A stretch of 49,579 bases of DNA, taken from NCBI GenBank assembly GCA_028868975.1, contig JAGWTM010000005.1, forward strand, positions 1-49,579, in the 5' to 3' direction. Under the pieces are notes generated by a model. The model saw only the letters and a program-made list of their open reading frames with translations. It ran no database searches and was not told where the DNA came from. A program made the translations under genes and the position numbers. Positions 1 through 7,687 of the stretch are shown here, piece after piece. This DNA is from Actinomycetales bacterium (lineage in GTDB: Bacteria; Actinomycetota; Actinomycetes; Actinomycetales; Microbacteriaceae). How positions within the stretch are numbered: the stretch's first letter is position 1; the number at the start of each line of letters is the position of its first letter.

Positions 1-1065
1 GAGGAACAGCGTGCCGCATACCGCGCCGAGGGTCGCACCCCGGCGCTGCGCCTGCGCGTGCCTGACGTAGACATCACCTTCACCGACCTGGTGCGTGGCG
101 AAATCACGTTCCCGGCCGGTTCGTTCCCAGACTTCGTCGTGGTGCGACCGAACGGCCAGCCGCTTTACACCTTGGTCAACCCGGTTGACGACGCGCTCAT
201 GGGCATCACCCACGTGCTTCGTGGCGAAGACCTGCTCTCGTCGACCCCGCGCCAGATCGCGCTTTACAACGCGATGTATGAGGCTGGGATCGCCAAGTTC
301 ATTCCTCAGTTTGGTCACCTGCCATACGTGATGGGTGAGGGCAACAAGAAGCTCTCGAAGCGCGACCCCGAGTCGAACCTGTTCCACCACCGCGACCGCG
401 GCTTCATTCCAGAGGGTCTGCTCAACTACCTATCGCTGCTAGGTTGGGGTCTCAGCGCCGACCAAGACATCTTCACCCTCGAAGAGTTGGCCGCGAACTT
501 TGACGTGAAGAACGTCAACCCAAACCCTGCGCGCTTCGACCAGAAGAAGGCCGACGCGATCAACGCAAGCCACATCCGTCTGCTCGGTCTCGAAGACTTC
601 AAGTCGCGCCTGGTGCCATACCTCCAGTCGGCTGGAATCCTCGGCCCGACCGTGACGGTCGAAGAAGACGCGATTTTGACCGCCGCCGCCCCGCTGATTC
701 AGGAGCGCATGACGGTGCTGAGCGAATCGGTGGGCATGCTCGGCTTCTTGTTCACCACTGCCGACAAGCTCGTGGTCGAGGAGGATGCGCTCGCCGGCCT
801 GCCTGAAAACACCCGACAGATTCTGGATGCCGCAATCGCCGCGATCGAAGGCTTCGCTACCGATGAGTTCAAGACCGAGAAGCTGCAAGCCGCGTTGAAC
901 CACGCCCTGATCGAGGTGCTCGAGCTCAAGCCACGCAACGCGTTTGGCCCGCTGCGCACTGCTGTTTCGGGTCGTCGAGTGTCACCACCGCTATTTGAGT
1001 CAATGGAAATTCTTGGCAAGGCCGAGACTCTGGCGCGCCTGAACGCGTTTGCCCAGCGCTTCTAA
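1..1065 (+). CDS. gltX: Glutamyl-tRNA synthetase, 3' part (5' end outside window)
   Basis: Charges tRNA-Glu with glutamate in the cytosol. The reading frame is open from base 1 (E-E-Q-R-A-A-Y), so the track start at the GTG at 58 is only an internal codon and the true start lies upstream of the window. Visible family marks are [20 protein letters not shown] of the class I catalytic core, the KMSKS-equivalent GNKKLSKRD about 115 residues into the visible part, and the helical anticodon-binding region that follows, ending in LNAFAQRF. The C-terminus is complete. A tRNA-Gln gene follows 43 nt downstream, and its probable promoter lies in the last codons of this gene. Identification is firm; only the N-terminal third is missing. 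Confidence 0.97.
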   Translation, partial: EEQRAAYRAEGRTPALRLRVPDVDITFTDLVRGEITFPAGSFPDFVVVRPNGQPLYTLVNPVDDALMGITHVLRGEDLLSSTPRQIALYNAMYEAGIAKFIPQFGHLPYVMGEGNKKLSKRDPESNLFHHRDRGFIPEGLLNYLSLLGWGLSADQDIFTLEELAANFDVKNVNPNPARFDQKKADAINASHIRLLGLEDFKSRLVPYLQSAGILGPTVTVEEDAILTAAAPLIQERMTVLSESVGMLGFLFTTADKLVVEEDALAGLPENTRQILDAAIAAIEGFATDEFKTEKLQAALNHALIEVLELKPRNAFGPLRTAVSGRRVSPPLFESMEILGKAETLARLNAFAQRF

Positions 1066-1077
1066 GCCCGCTAAGAT
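1049..1077 (+). promoter_or_regulatory. Probable promoter of tRNA-Gln
   Basis: TTGCCC (1049-1054) and TAAGAT (1072-1077) are separated by 17 nt and sit 31 nt before the mature tRNA 5' end, overlapping the gltX stop region. A small hairpin (GGACC-GCTT-GGTCC, 1086-1099) lies between the -10 and the tRNA, in the 5' leader that would be removed by RNase P. Inferred from sequence only. Confidence 0.5.
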
Positions 1078-1108
1078 TGACCACTGGACCGCTTGGTCCG
1101 TGCATCAT

Positions 1109-1180
1109 TGGGATATGGTGTAATTGGCAACACGAAGGTTTCTGGTTCCTTTGTTCTAGGTTCGAGTCCTGGTATCCCAG
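1109..1180 (+). tRNA. tRNA-Gln (anticodon CTG)
   Basis: The 72-nt sequence folds as a cloverleaf: acceptor TGGGATA pairs with TATCCCA, the D arm is GTGT/ACAC with TTGG in the loop, the anticodon loop is TTCTGGT (anticodon CTG, reads CAG), and the T arm is CTAGG-TTCGAGT-CCTGG. The base of the anticodon stem has a T-T mismatch. The 3' CCA is not encoded (GCTTT follows), so it must be added after transcription. A terminator follows at once. Confidence 0.96.
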
Positions 1181-1186
1181 CTTTAG

Positions 1187-1213
1187 AAAACCCCCGCTCC
1201 GGCGGGGGTTTTC
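1187..1213 (+). terminator. Rho-independent terminator after tRNA-Gln
   Basis: AAAACCCCCGC-TCCG-GCGGGGGTTTT forms an 11-bp stem, with seven G:C pairs, and a 4-nt loop ending in a T run. It lies 7 nt after the tRNA and ends its transcript. Confidence 0.92.
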
Positions 1214-1248
1214 GCTTTTTGGCGAGCGTTATCGCCTACTCTGGGGTG

Positions 1249-1638
1249 GTGAATATTGCCGTTGTTTCAACCTGGATCGTCATCGTGACACTCGCGTTGG
1301 TTTCGCTATTTCAAATCGCACTCATCGCTGGCGCGCCGATGGGCGAGTATGCCTTTGGCGGCCAGAACCCGGGCAAGCTGCCGGTGAGGTTTCGAATCGG
1401 CAGTGTGTTCACGCTCGCAATCTACGTAGGCATGATCGGGCATTTGTTCGCGCAGTTGGGCATACTGCCAAAAATGCTGCCCGCAGGCCTCAATAGCGCC
1501 GCAAACTGGGCGATCTTTGGCCTCAATTTGCTAGGCCTCTTGATGAATGCAATTTCGCGCAGCAAGAAAGAACGCGAAATGTGGGTGCCGGTGGCATTGC
1601 TGCTCTCGGTTGCCTCGTTCTTCGTTGCGCTCGGTTAG
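1249..1638 (+). CDS. Small integral membrane protein, unknown function
   Basis: About 129 residues with four predicted membrane segments: an N-terminal helix (IAVVSTWIVIVTLALVSLF), a second around VFTLAIYVGMIGHLFA, a third (WAIFGLNLLGLLMNAI) and a fourth at the C-terminus. Between helices 1 and 2 is GAPMGEYAFGGQNPGKLP, which resembles a loop I have seen in small actinobacterial membrane proteins; no function is known to me. The ORF track extends back through the tRNA and terminator to 1093, which cannot be real, so the start is placed at one of two adjacent GTG codons (1246 or 1249). No strong ribosome binding site is seen, so the exact start is uncertain. Confidence 0.65.
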   Translation: MNIAVVSTWIVIVTLALVSLFQIALIAGAPMGEYAFGGQNPGKLPVRFRIGSVFTLAIYVGMIGHLFAQLGILPKMLPAGLNSAANWAIFGLNLLGLLMNAISRSKKEREMWVPVALLLSVASFFVALG

Positions 1639-1662
1639 CGTCGGCCACCGCTCAAGCTCGTC

Positions 1663-2310
1663 CTAAACCTCGGTGAATTCACCAACGCGCAGGTATTCAA
1701 AACTGCCGCCGCCGGCTTCGGTCACCATCGCGATGCGCCCATTGTTCAACTCGTGACCAAAATCGCTCAGTAGGGCATTGTGGGTGGCAAAACTGCGCTT
1801 GGGTTTGACAGCAGCGATGAAGTCCATCACATCGCCTATCTTCAGCCAAGGCGCGCTCGACGGGCAGGCGAGCAGTTCAACTGAGCGATCGGGCTGAGTG
1901 TATGAATCGCCGGGGTAGTAGAGCTTGTCGTTGACCATCACCCCGCAGTTCTGGATCAGCGGGATGCTGCGGTGGATCTCCTGGTGCAGGTCGCCGAAGA
2001 ACTCGAGAGTGAATGGCCCGACCTCGTAAAAGTCGCCATGGTGCACGGCCGTGACCGGCAGTTCTGGCATGGATGCGCTCAATCGCTCACGCACCTCGTC
2101 GGTGCCGTAGACGTGCAGCTCGGGGTTATTCGCCAAAATGCCGGTCAGTTGCTGCTCAAAACAGTGGTCGTCGTGCTTATGAGTGATCACGACGGCGAGA
2201 ACGTTGTCAACGGAAGCCATCGATTCGGTGTAAAAACCTGGATCGATAAGGATGCGCTCACCGCTCTCGAGAAGCTCGAGGCAGGCGTGACCGTGCTTGG
2301 TGATCTTCAT
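1663..2310 (-). CDS. MBL-fold metal-dependent hydrolase (UlaG-like)
   Basis: A 215-residue metallo-beta-lactamase-fold protein of the short, cytosolic UlaG/UPF0173-like type. The metal ligands are visible: THKHDDHC (HxHxDH, about residue 60), a His in VHHGDF, the metal-bridging Asp in YYPGDSY and a late His in FATHNALL. There is no signal peptide. It starts 9 nt after the multicopper oxidase on the same strand. A TAGCCT hexamer, whose TAG is the oxidase stop codon, ends 6 nt before the ATG, so it may also have its own leaderless promoter. The substrate cannot be told; linkage to copper handling is by position only. Confidence 0.85.
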   Translation of the reverse strand: MKITKHGHACLELLESGERILIDPGFYTESMASVDNVLAVVITHKHDDHCFEQQLTGILANNPELHVYGTDEVRERLSASMPELPVTAVHHGDFYEVGPFTLEFFGDLHQEIHRSIPLIQNCGVMVNDKLYYPGDSYTQPDRSVELLACPSSAPWLKIGDVMDFIAAVKPKRSFATHNALLSDFGHELNNGRIAMVTEAGGGSFEYLRVGEFTEV

Positions 2311-2319
2311 GGCAACAGG

Positions 2320-3900
2320 CTACAACTTGTAGCGAATTGCACCCATCATGCCCGAATCCATGTGGTAGTGGTTGTGGCAGTGGATCGCCCAATCACCTGG
2401 GTTGTCGGCCTGAATGCGAATGGTTACCTGGGTCATCGGTTTGACGATGACCGTGTCTTTGCGAGGTCCATTCGGTAGCTTCTGCCCATACGCGCTAATC
2501 ACCTGGAAGGTGTGGCCATGCAGGTGCATCGGGTGGAACATCGTGGTGTGATTCATGAAGTTCAAATCCACGGTCTCACCCTCGCGCAGTTCGAAAAGTG
2601 AGGCGTGCATGTCGGTGTTGCCGTTGATGTTCCACTTGTAGGGCACCATGGTTCCCATCAACATGGCCTGCAAAGTGCCGGTTGGTGAACCGGTGAGGCG
2701 GTTTTCATCAAGGGTTTCGAGGTCGCTGAACTGAGCAATCGACTTTGGTTTGGTCGGTATGGTTTTCAAGCTAGGTATTGAATTCGCGCCAGTTCGCAGC
2801 ACGGCGCGGGCAGGGGTTCCAGTCTTCGCGACTGGAATTGCATAAGCCGAGAATGCGCCGGATTTGACCGTGATGATTGCGTCGATGCGTTCGCCCATGC
2901 CGAGCAGGGCGCTCTCGGAGTTGTGCGACTTCACGGCAAAGCCGTCGGTGTGCGTGATGGTTAGCGGGTGACCCTCGACGCCGAACACAAAAGCCGTATC
3001 ACTCGCAGCATTGATAACCCTGAGGCGGATGCGCTCGCCGGCCTTGGCCGCAAAAACCTCGGGGTCTTCGGGAACGCGTCCGTTGATGATGTAGGCGGGG
3101 TAGGCCACGTCGCTCATTCCCATGCCAAGCCCGAACTGATCCTGCATTCCGGCCATGTGCATGCCACCCATATTGGACATGTCCATTCCATCCATGTTCA
3201 TGCCACTCATGTCACCCATGTCGTCGTGAGAGTGGGTTGCGGTTTGGAGCCCCTTGAGGATTTCTTCAGGAGTTTTGCCGAGACCCAAAGTCCAGTCGTC
3301 GAGAACTAGAATCCACTCGCGGTCGTAACCGCCTCGCTCGTTCGGGTCATCGATGATGAAGCTGCCGTGTAGCCCGGATTCGATTTGAAGGCCGGTGTGA
3401 GAGTGATACCAGTACGTGCCTGGGTGTGGTGCCTTGAACGACTGAACGTGCGTGGCGCCCGAGGCGACCTCATCCTGGGTGAGCATCGGAACGCCGTCGG
3501 CATCGTTGCGAAGCGCCAAACCGTGAATGTGAATGGATGAGTTCTCGCCGAGCTGATTCTTTTGCGTCAGGCGAACTAGGTCGCCGTATGACGCTCGCAG
3601 AGGAGACCCCGGCACCCGGCCATCGAAGGTTTTGGCCAACGCAGTCTTGCCGGCACCCAGGTCAATCCGTTGTACCGACTGGGTGACATTCAGTCGAGTC
3701 GTTTTATTGCTGGCAAAACGACCCGCTTCGACGCGCTCAATCGCCTTTTTCAATTCGTCGCCGCTGAGGGTTCCGCCCGTGGTGGCTGGGGTGTGCCCGC
3801 TGTGATCCATGCCCGGGTTTAGATTGGCGCAACCGGCGAGTGTGCCAGTGGCGACGACTCCCAAGAGGCCGCCAAGAGCTGTGCGACGCGAAACCGACAT
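2320..3900 (-). CDS. Tat-exported multicopper oxidase lipoprotein (CueO/CopA-like)
   Basis: Predicted copper-detoxifying multicopper oxidase of 526 residues. The N-terminus is a Tat signal (SVSRRTALGG) with a lipobox LAGC (Cys24), so it is expected folded on the outer face of the membrane. All four copper-binding blocks are visible: IHIHGLAL, HPGTYWYHSHTG, HPMHLHGHTF and AIHCHNHYHMDSGMM with the type 1 copper Cys and Met. A methionine-rich insert (about 12 Met within 40 residues near residue 235) and a His/Met-rich N-terminal stretch resemble the copper-binding regions of CueO and PcoA. The ATG is preceded by AAGGAG at 5 nt. It is divergent from csoR over a shared operator, which supports copper-induced expression. 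Confidence 0.93.
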   Translation of the reverse strand: MSVSRRTALGGLLGVVATGTLAGCANLNPGMDHSGHTPATTGGTLSGDELKKAIERVEAGRFASNKTTRLNVTQSVQRIDLGAGKTALAKTFDGRVPGSPLRASYGDLVRLTQKNQLGENSSIHIHGLALRNDADGVPMLTQDEVASGATHVQSFKAPHPGTYWYHSHTGLQIESGLHGSFIIDDPNERGGYDREWILVLDDWTLGLGKTPEEILKGLQTATHSHDDMGDMSGMNMDGMDMSNMGGMHMAGMQDQFGLGMGMSDVAYPAYIINGRVPEDPEVFAAKAGERIRLRVINAASDTAFVFGVEGHPLTITHTDGFAVKSHNSESALLGMGERIDAIITVKSGAFSAYAIPVAKTGTPARAVLRTGANSIPSLKTIPTKPKSIAQFSDLETLDENRLTGSPTGTLQAMLMGTMVPYKWNINGNTDMHASLFELREGETVDLNFMNHTTMFHPMHLHGHTFQVISAYGQKLPNGPRKDTVIVKPMTQVTIRIQADNPGDWAIHCHNHYHMDSGMMGAIRYKL

Positions 3901-3905
3901 CTGAA

Positions 3906-3911
3906 CTCCTT
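3906..3911 (-). promoter_or_regulatory. Shine-Dalgarno of the multicopper oxidase
   Basis: AAGGAG, 5 nt before the ATG at 3900. It is one of the few strong SD sites in this stretch and contrasts with the leaderless-type csoR start on the opposite side of the same operator. Confidence 0.8.
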
Positions 3912-3934
3912 GATCTGGGTATCCTCGCCTGAGG

Positions 3935-3956
3935 AATACCCCCTAGGGGTATTATA
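3935..3956. promoter_or_regulatory. CsoR-type operator with overlapping divergent -10 elements
   Basis: AATACCCCCTAGGGGTATT (3935-3953) has perfect 8-bp inverted arms AATACCCC/GGGGTATT around a 3-nt centre, the G/C tract flanked by TA expected of CsoR-family operators. On the plus strand TATTAT (3950-3955) lies 6 nt before the csoR ATG; on the minus strand TATAAT (3956-3951) is a perfect -10 for the oxidase. The two hexamers overlap by 5 bp and both touch the operator, so one CsoR tetramer could shut off both arms. No good -35 is seen on either side. Confidence 0.85.
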
Positions 3957-3961
3957 GGCGC

Positions 3962-4249
3962 ATGGATGCTGCACTGAAAAAACGAGCCATGCACCGTGGC
4001 AAAATTCTCCAAGGGCAACTTGAGGGTTTGCTGAGAGCCATTGAAAACGAGGACTACTGCATGGACATCATCACGCAGTCGCTTGCCATCCAGAAGTCGC
4101 TGGGCTCTTTGAACAAGCTAATTGTCGAAAACCACATCCAGACCCATGTGGCCCACATGATGCATTCGCACGACCCGCAGGAGCGTCAAAAAGCGATGGC
4201 TGAGCTCGGGCAGATTTTTGAACTGAACAACAATCGAGGCACCAAATGA
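3962..4249 (+). CDS. csoR: CsoR-family copper-sensing repressor (C-H-H ligand set)
   Basis: A 95-residue all-helical metal-sensing repressor (DUF156 family). Copper(I) binding normally releases it from DNA and turns on efflux genes. The ligand positions are Cys33, His58 and His62 (NHIQTHVAHM); most CsoR proteins have Cys at the last place (Cys-His-Cys). A C-H-H set occurs in Thermus thermophilus CsoR, which senses copper, and in the nickel/cobalt sensor RcnR; RcnR also uses His3, which is absent here (MDAALKK). Copper genes on both sides and the CsoR-like operator favour copper. The ATG starts 6 nt after a TATTAT -10 with no room for an SD, so the mRNA is probably leaderless. It overlaps the ATPase start by 4 nt (ATGA). 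Confidence 0.92.
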   Translation: MDAALKKRAMHRGKILQGQLEGLLRAIENEDYCMDIITQSLAIQKSLGSLNKLIVENHIQTHVAHMMHSHDPQERQKAMAELGQIFELNNNRGTK

Positions 4250-6519
4250 ACCACAACGAAATGCAAGCTCACAAGTGCGACCACCACGGCGATAACCCAC
4301 CGATGTGCTCATGTGACCACAACCCAGGCGGCGAATGTCACTGCCCACCAAATGAGTGCAAGTGTGACCAGCAGCACCACCTCGTTGGCGAAACTCAAGA
4401 GGGGCACCACTGCTGCGAAACCGGCGGTGAGCATGACGTGGACAACCACGGCCACAGCCATGATCACTCGGGACACGATCACTCGGGACACGATCACTCG
4501 GGGCACGATCACAGCCACCATGACCCGGGCGCCTTCAAAAAGCAGTTCTGGCTAGCGCTGGGGCTCACCATCCCCACAATTCTGTTTAGCCACACCGTCC
4601 AGATGCTCCTGGGATTCCGGCTCGAATTCGCTTTCAGTTACCTGATTCCAGCGGTGTTCGGTTCAGCGCTCTTTTTCACGGGAGGGCGAGTTTTTCTAAC
4701 CACCGGTTGGGCCGAAATCAAAGCCAAACGGCCCGGCATGATGGCTCTGATCGCTTTGGCCCTGGTGGTCGCGTTCGGCTACTCAAGTTTCATCACGATT
4801 GCCACGGCGGCTAACCTCGGCTGGCAGGGCATGGACTTTTGGTGGGAGCTAGCGGCACTGATCACCATCATGTTGCTCGGTCACTGGATTGAGATGTCTA
4901 GCGTCATGAAGGCATCGGATGCGGTTGGCGCACTCGCGAGTCTGCTCCCGGCTGAAGCGGACCTGATCGAGGATGGCGTGACCCGCAAGGTCTCGCTCAG
5001 CGAGCTCAAGCTGGGTGATCTGGTGATGGTGCGTCCGGGTGCGGCTGTGCCGGCAGACGGTGAAGTAGTCGAGGGCTCATCCAAGCTAAATGAAGCCATG
5101 ATTACCGGTGAATCAGCACCGGTTTTGAAAGAGCCTGGAAGTCTGGTCATCGCGGGCACCATCAACTCAACGAGCGATGTGCTGGGTGAAGGGGCACTGA
5201 CCGTTCGCGTGACGGCTATCGGTGAAAACACCATGCTGGCCGGAATCGTGCGTCTGGTTCGCGAGGCCCAGGAATCGAAGTCCAAGACTCAGGTGCTTGC
5301 CGATAAGGCCGCGGGCTGGCTGTTCTACGCTGCGCTAGGCGCTGCCGTACTGACTGCAGCGATTTGGACCGCGCTCGGCACCCAGACGCCAGATTTCATC
5401 CTCGAACGCATCGTGACCGTGCTGGTGATTGCCTGCCCGCACGCTCTCGGGCTCGCGATTCCGCTAGTTAATGCCATCACTACATCCAAGGCGGCAAGCC
5501 AGGGAATTTTGATTCGAGACCGCCGAGAATTCGAAGCTGCCCGGGCCGTTGATGTCGTGCTTTTCGACAAGACCGGCACGCTAACCACCGGTCAGCGAGG
5601 CTTCATCGCGGCACACCTGGCTCATCAATCGCCACTTCGCAGCACCGATGACCTGATGGCTATCGCGGCTGGACTCGAGCAATTTTCTGAACACTCGATC
5701 GGCCAAGCGATTGTTGCCGAGGCCCAGCGTCGTCGAGTCGAAATCGTTGCCACGACGGACTTCAGAACTGTGCCCGGCCAGGGCGTGGCCGGCGTTCAAG
5801 ATGCCAAGAGCGTTCTCGTCGGTGGTCCAGTTTTGTTGACCGGCCGCAACATTGATGTTCACGTGAGCGACCTGGTGAAGGCCGACGGCGCGAACCAGTC
5901 GGGTAACACCGTTGTCTACGTGGTTCTCGAGGGCCAACTACTTGGTTACATCGAACTGGGTGACGTCATGCGCGAGACTTCGGATCAGGCCATTCACGCC
6001 CTCAAGCTCATGCGCAAGCGAGTCGGTCTAGTTACCGGTGATGCGCAGGGAGTCGCGGCATCGGTTGCTAAACAGCTATCAATCGGTGAGGTCTATGCCG
6101 AGGTGCTGCCGCACCAAAAGGCTGATTTGGTTCGCCGAGTACAGCTGGATCGCTCGCGCGTTGCCATGGTCGGTGACGGAGTCAATGATGCTCCGGCTTT
6201 GGCGCAGGCCGATGTGGGCATCGCGATTGGAGCGGGCACGGATGTGGCCATCGAATCGGCAGGTGTAATTCTGATTTCGAGCGATCCAACCGCTGTTCCT
6301 CAATTGATTGATCTCAGCCGTCGCAGCTATTCGAAGATGGTGCAGAACCTGATTTGGGGTGCTGGGTACAACATCATCGCGATACCGCTCGCGGCTGGCG
6401 CGCTGATGCCATTCGGTTTAGTTCTCTCACCAGCGTTGGGTGCGGTGCTAATGTCGCTCTCGACCATCATCGTCGCAGCTAACGCACAGTTGCTGAGACG
6501 GCCACCGCGCCGCCGCTAA
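4246..6519 (+). CDS. copB: CopB-like P-type copper-exporting ATPase (CPH type) with Cys/His-rich N-terminus
   Basis: A 757-residue P1B-type ATPase that should pump copper out of the cytosol. The transmembrane ligand motif is CPH (397-399), the mark of the CopB-type subgroup. Also seen are TGES in the actuator, DKTGTLT with phosphorylated Asp441, [12 protein letters not shown] in the hinge and about eight membrane helices. Instead of a CxxC heavy-metal domain, the first 95 residues hold 9 Cys (three CxC pairs and one CC) and 23 His, including HDHSG repeats, a likely copper-binding or buffering tail. The gene is translationally coupled to csoR (ATGA overlap, GAGG upstream) and is thus under the same operator. 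Confidence 0.93.
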   Translation: MNHNEMQAHKCDHHGDNPPMCSCDHNPGGECHCPPNECKCDQQHHLVGETQEGHHCCETGGEHDVDNHGHSHDHSGHDHSGHDHSGHDHSHHDPGAFKKQFWLALGLTIPTILFSHTVQMLLGFRLEFAFSYLIPAVFGSALFFTGGRVFLTTGWAEIKAKRPGMMALIALALVVAFGYSSFITIATAANLGWQGMDFWWELAALITIMLLGHWIEMSSVMKASDAVGALASLLPAEADLIEDGVTRKVSLSELKLGDLVMVRPGAAVPADGEVVEGSSKLNEAMITGESAPVLKEPGSLVIAGTINSTSDVLGEGALTVRVTAIGENTMLAGIVRLVREAQESKSKTQVLADKAAGWLFYAALGAAVLTAAIWTALGTQTPDFILERIVTVLVIACPHALGLAIPLVNAITTSKAASQGILIRDRREFEAARAVDVVLFDKTGTLTTGQRGFIAAHLAHQSPLRSTDDLMAIAAGLEQFSEHSIGQAIVAEAQRRRVEIVATTDFRTVPGQGVAGVQDAKSVLVGGPVLLTGRNIDVHVSDLVKADGANQSGNTVVYVVLEGQLLGYIELGDVMRETSDQAIHALKLMRKRVGLVTGDAQGVAASVAKQLSIGEVYAEVLPHQKADLVRRVQLDRSRVAMVGDGVNDAPALAQADVGIAIGAGTDVAIESAGVILISSDPTAVPQLIDLSRRSYSKMVQNLIWGAGYNIIAIPLAAGALMPFGLVLSPALGAVLMSLSTIIVAANAQLLRRPPRRR
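4459..4512 (+). repeat. 15-bp tandem repeat coding for HDHSG
   Basis: About 3.6 copies of a CACGATCACTCGGGA-type unit in frame within the ATPase N-terminus, encoding HDHSG repeats. The units differ at only one or two bases, which suggests recent copy-number change by slippage; copy number may vary between strains. Confidence 0.9.
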
Positions 6520-6549
6520 ACGCACGGCGCCTGCCCAAGGGGAGTGCGA

Positions 6550-7449
6550 GTGACCTCAGGAATCAAACTCGGTGTGCTCGTCAATCCAACTTCGGGTCGA
6601 GGCAAAGGCGCGCTCGCCGGTGGAGTGGTCTTTGACACCCTGGCCGCTGCCGGGGTCGACTTTGTTGACCTAAGTGGCCACAGCATGTCTGAGGCCTCGG
6701 CCAACGGCCACCGGGCAATCGCCGAAAAAGAGATCGGCGGAGTCGTCGTGGTCGGAGGCGATGGCATGGCTCACCTAGGCGTTAATCTTTGCGCCGAAAA
6801 GGGCATCCCGCTTGGCATCATCGGGGTTGGAACCGGCAATGACTCGGCCCGATCGCTCGGATTGCCCATCGACGACGCGGCTGCCGCAACGACTTTTGTG
6901 ATTGCAAACCTGAACCGAACCAGAGCCGTGGACGCGATCAAACTGCACAGTTCCACTGGGCAACACTGGGTGCTCGGCACGGCTTCAGCCGGGTTCGATG
7001 CACTGGTGAACCAGCGCGCAAACCAGTTGAAGTGGCCCAAGGGGCAGCGGCGATACGAGGTCGCGATGCTCCTCGAGCTCGCGAAGTTCAAACCGCTGAA
7101 GTATGAGCTCGAAATCGATGGCGCCAAGCGCAAAGTCGAAGCCATGCTGTGCGCCGTCGCGAACGCACCCGCCTTCGGTGGCGGCATGTTGATTGCCCCG
7201 GAGGCGGTGATGGATGACGGACTCGTCGACCTGTTCATCGTTCATAAAATCTCGCGTCTTGAGCTGATCAAGATTTTCCCTTCGGTTTACAAGGGTGGGC
7301 ACGTCACTCACCCAGCCGTCGAGTTTGTGCGGGCAAAACATGTCACCATCAATTCGGGACAAATGCCGGCCTTTGCCGACGGTGAATCTGTCGGACGCGG
7401 TCCGCTCAAAACGCAGTTGGTCGAAGGTGCACTTCGCGTCTTTGGGTAG
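6550..7449 (+). CDS. Diacylglycerol/sphingosine kinase-like lipid kinase
   Basis: About 299 residues of the DAGK catalytic family (DgkB/YegS/LCB5 type), which phosphorylates diacylglycerol or a similar lipid using ATP at the inner membrane face. The nucleotide-binding loop VVVGGDGMAHLGVN and the following PLGIIGVGTGNDSARSLGLP are clear, as is the C-terminal FADGE. The track starts at GTG 6544, but AAGGGGAG (6537-6544) is placed properly for the GTG at 6550 (VTSGIKLG), which is preferred. It lies 30 nt after the copper ATPase on the same strand, and co-transcription is possible; no functional link is evident. Confidence 0.88.
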   Translation: MTSGIKLGVLVNPTSGRGKGALAGGVVFDTLAAAGVDFVDLSGHSMSEASANGHRAIAEKEIGGVVVVGGDGMAHLGVNLCAEKGIPLGIIGVGTGNDSARSLGLPIDDAAAATTFVIANLNRTRAVDAIKLHSSTGQHWVLGTASAGFDALVNQRANQLKWPKGQRRYEVAMLLELAKFKPLKYELEIDGAKRKVEAMLCAVANAPAFGGGMLIAPEAVMDDGLVDLFIVHKISRLELIKIFPSVYKGGHVTHPAVEFVRAKHVTINSGQMPAFADGESVGRGPLKTQLVEGALRVFG

Positions 7450-7466
7450 TCGGCTGGTTAGGGCGT

Positions 7467-7496
7467 TTGCGGCCAAGCGCATCCATGTGTTAAGGT
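7467..7496 (+). promoter_or_regulatory. Probable promoter of tRNA-Glu
   Basis: TTGCGG (7467-7472) and TAAGGT (7491-7496) with an 18-nt spacer, 18 nt before the tRNA 5' end. Confidence 0.6.
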
Positions 7497-7514
7497 TTTC
7501 AGGTTGTTCTAAAC

Positions 7515-7590
7515 GGCCCCATCGTTTAGCGGCCTAGGACGCCGCCCTCTCACGGCGGTAGCGCGGGTTCAAATCCCGCTGGGGTCACCA
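7515..7590 (+). tRNA. tRNA-Glu (anticodon CTC)
   Basis: The acceptor GGCCCCA pairs with TGGGGTC (one G-T pair), the anticodon stem CCGCC/GGCGG encloses CTCTCAC (anticodon CTC, reads GAG), and the T arm is GCGGG-TTCAAAT-CCCGC. The CCA end is encoded (7588-7590). It is followed by a terminator-like hairpin. Confidence 0.96.
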
Positions 7591-7592
7591 CT

Positions 7593-7630
7593 CTCGGCTC
7601 AGATGACTTGTCTCTGGGCCGAGTTTGATT
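7593..7630 (+). terminator. Terminator after tRNA-Glu
   Basis: CTCGGCTCAGA and TCTGGGCCGAG form an 11-bp stem (one G-T pair) around a 9-nt loop, followed by TTTGATTT. It ends the tRNA transcript and insulates it from the convergent MFS gene. Confidence 0.8.
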
Positions 7631-7687
7631 TAACCGAGACTTTTCGCGGGCTTTTCTGCGGCTTGGTGCCGGGCTGGTGAACAGGAA

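Noticed and set aside
1086-1099. Terminator of gltX
   Set aside because: The GGACC-GCTT-GGTCC hairpin is short and has no T run; it lies in the tRNA-Gln leader.
1093-1248. N-terminal extension of the small membrane protein ORF
   Set aside because: It runs through the tRNA-Gln gene and its terminator, so it cannot be translated as part of this protein.
3962-4249. Annotating the regulator as a nickel/cobalt sensor (RcnR)
   Set aside because: The C-H-H set alone is ambiguous, but His3 of RcnR is absent and the neighbours (multicopper oxidase, CPH ATPase) and operator type all indicate copper.
4459-4512. CRISPR-like repeat
   Set aside because: The 15-bp units are contiguous, in frame and encode HDHSG; there are no spacers.
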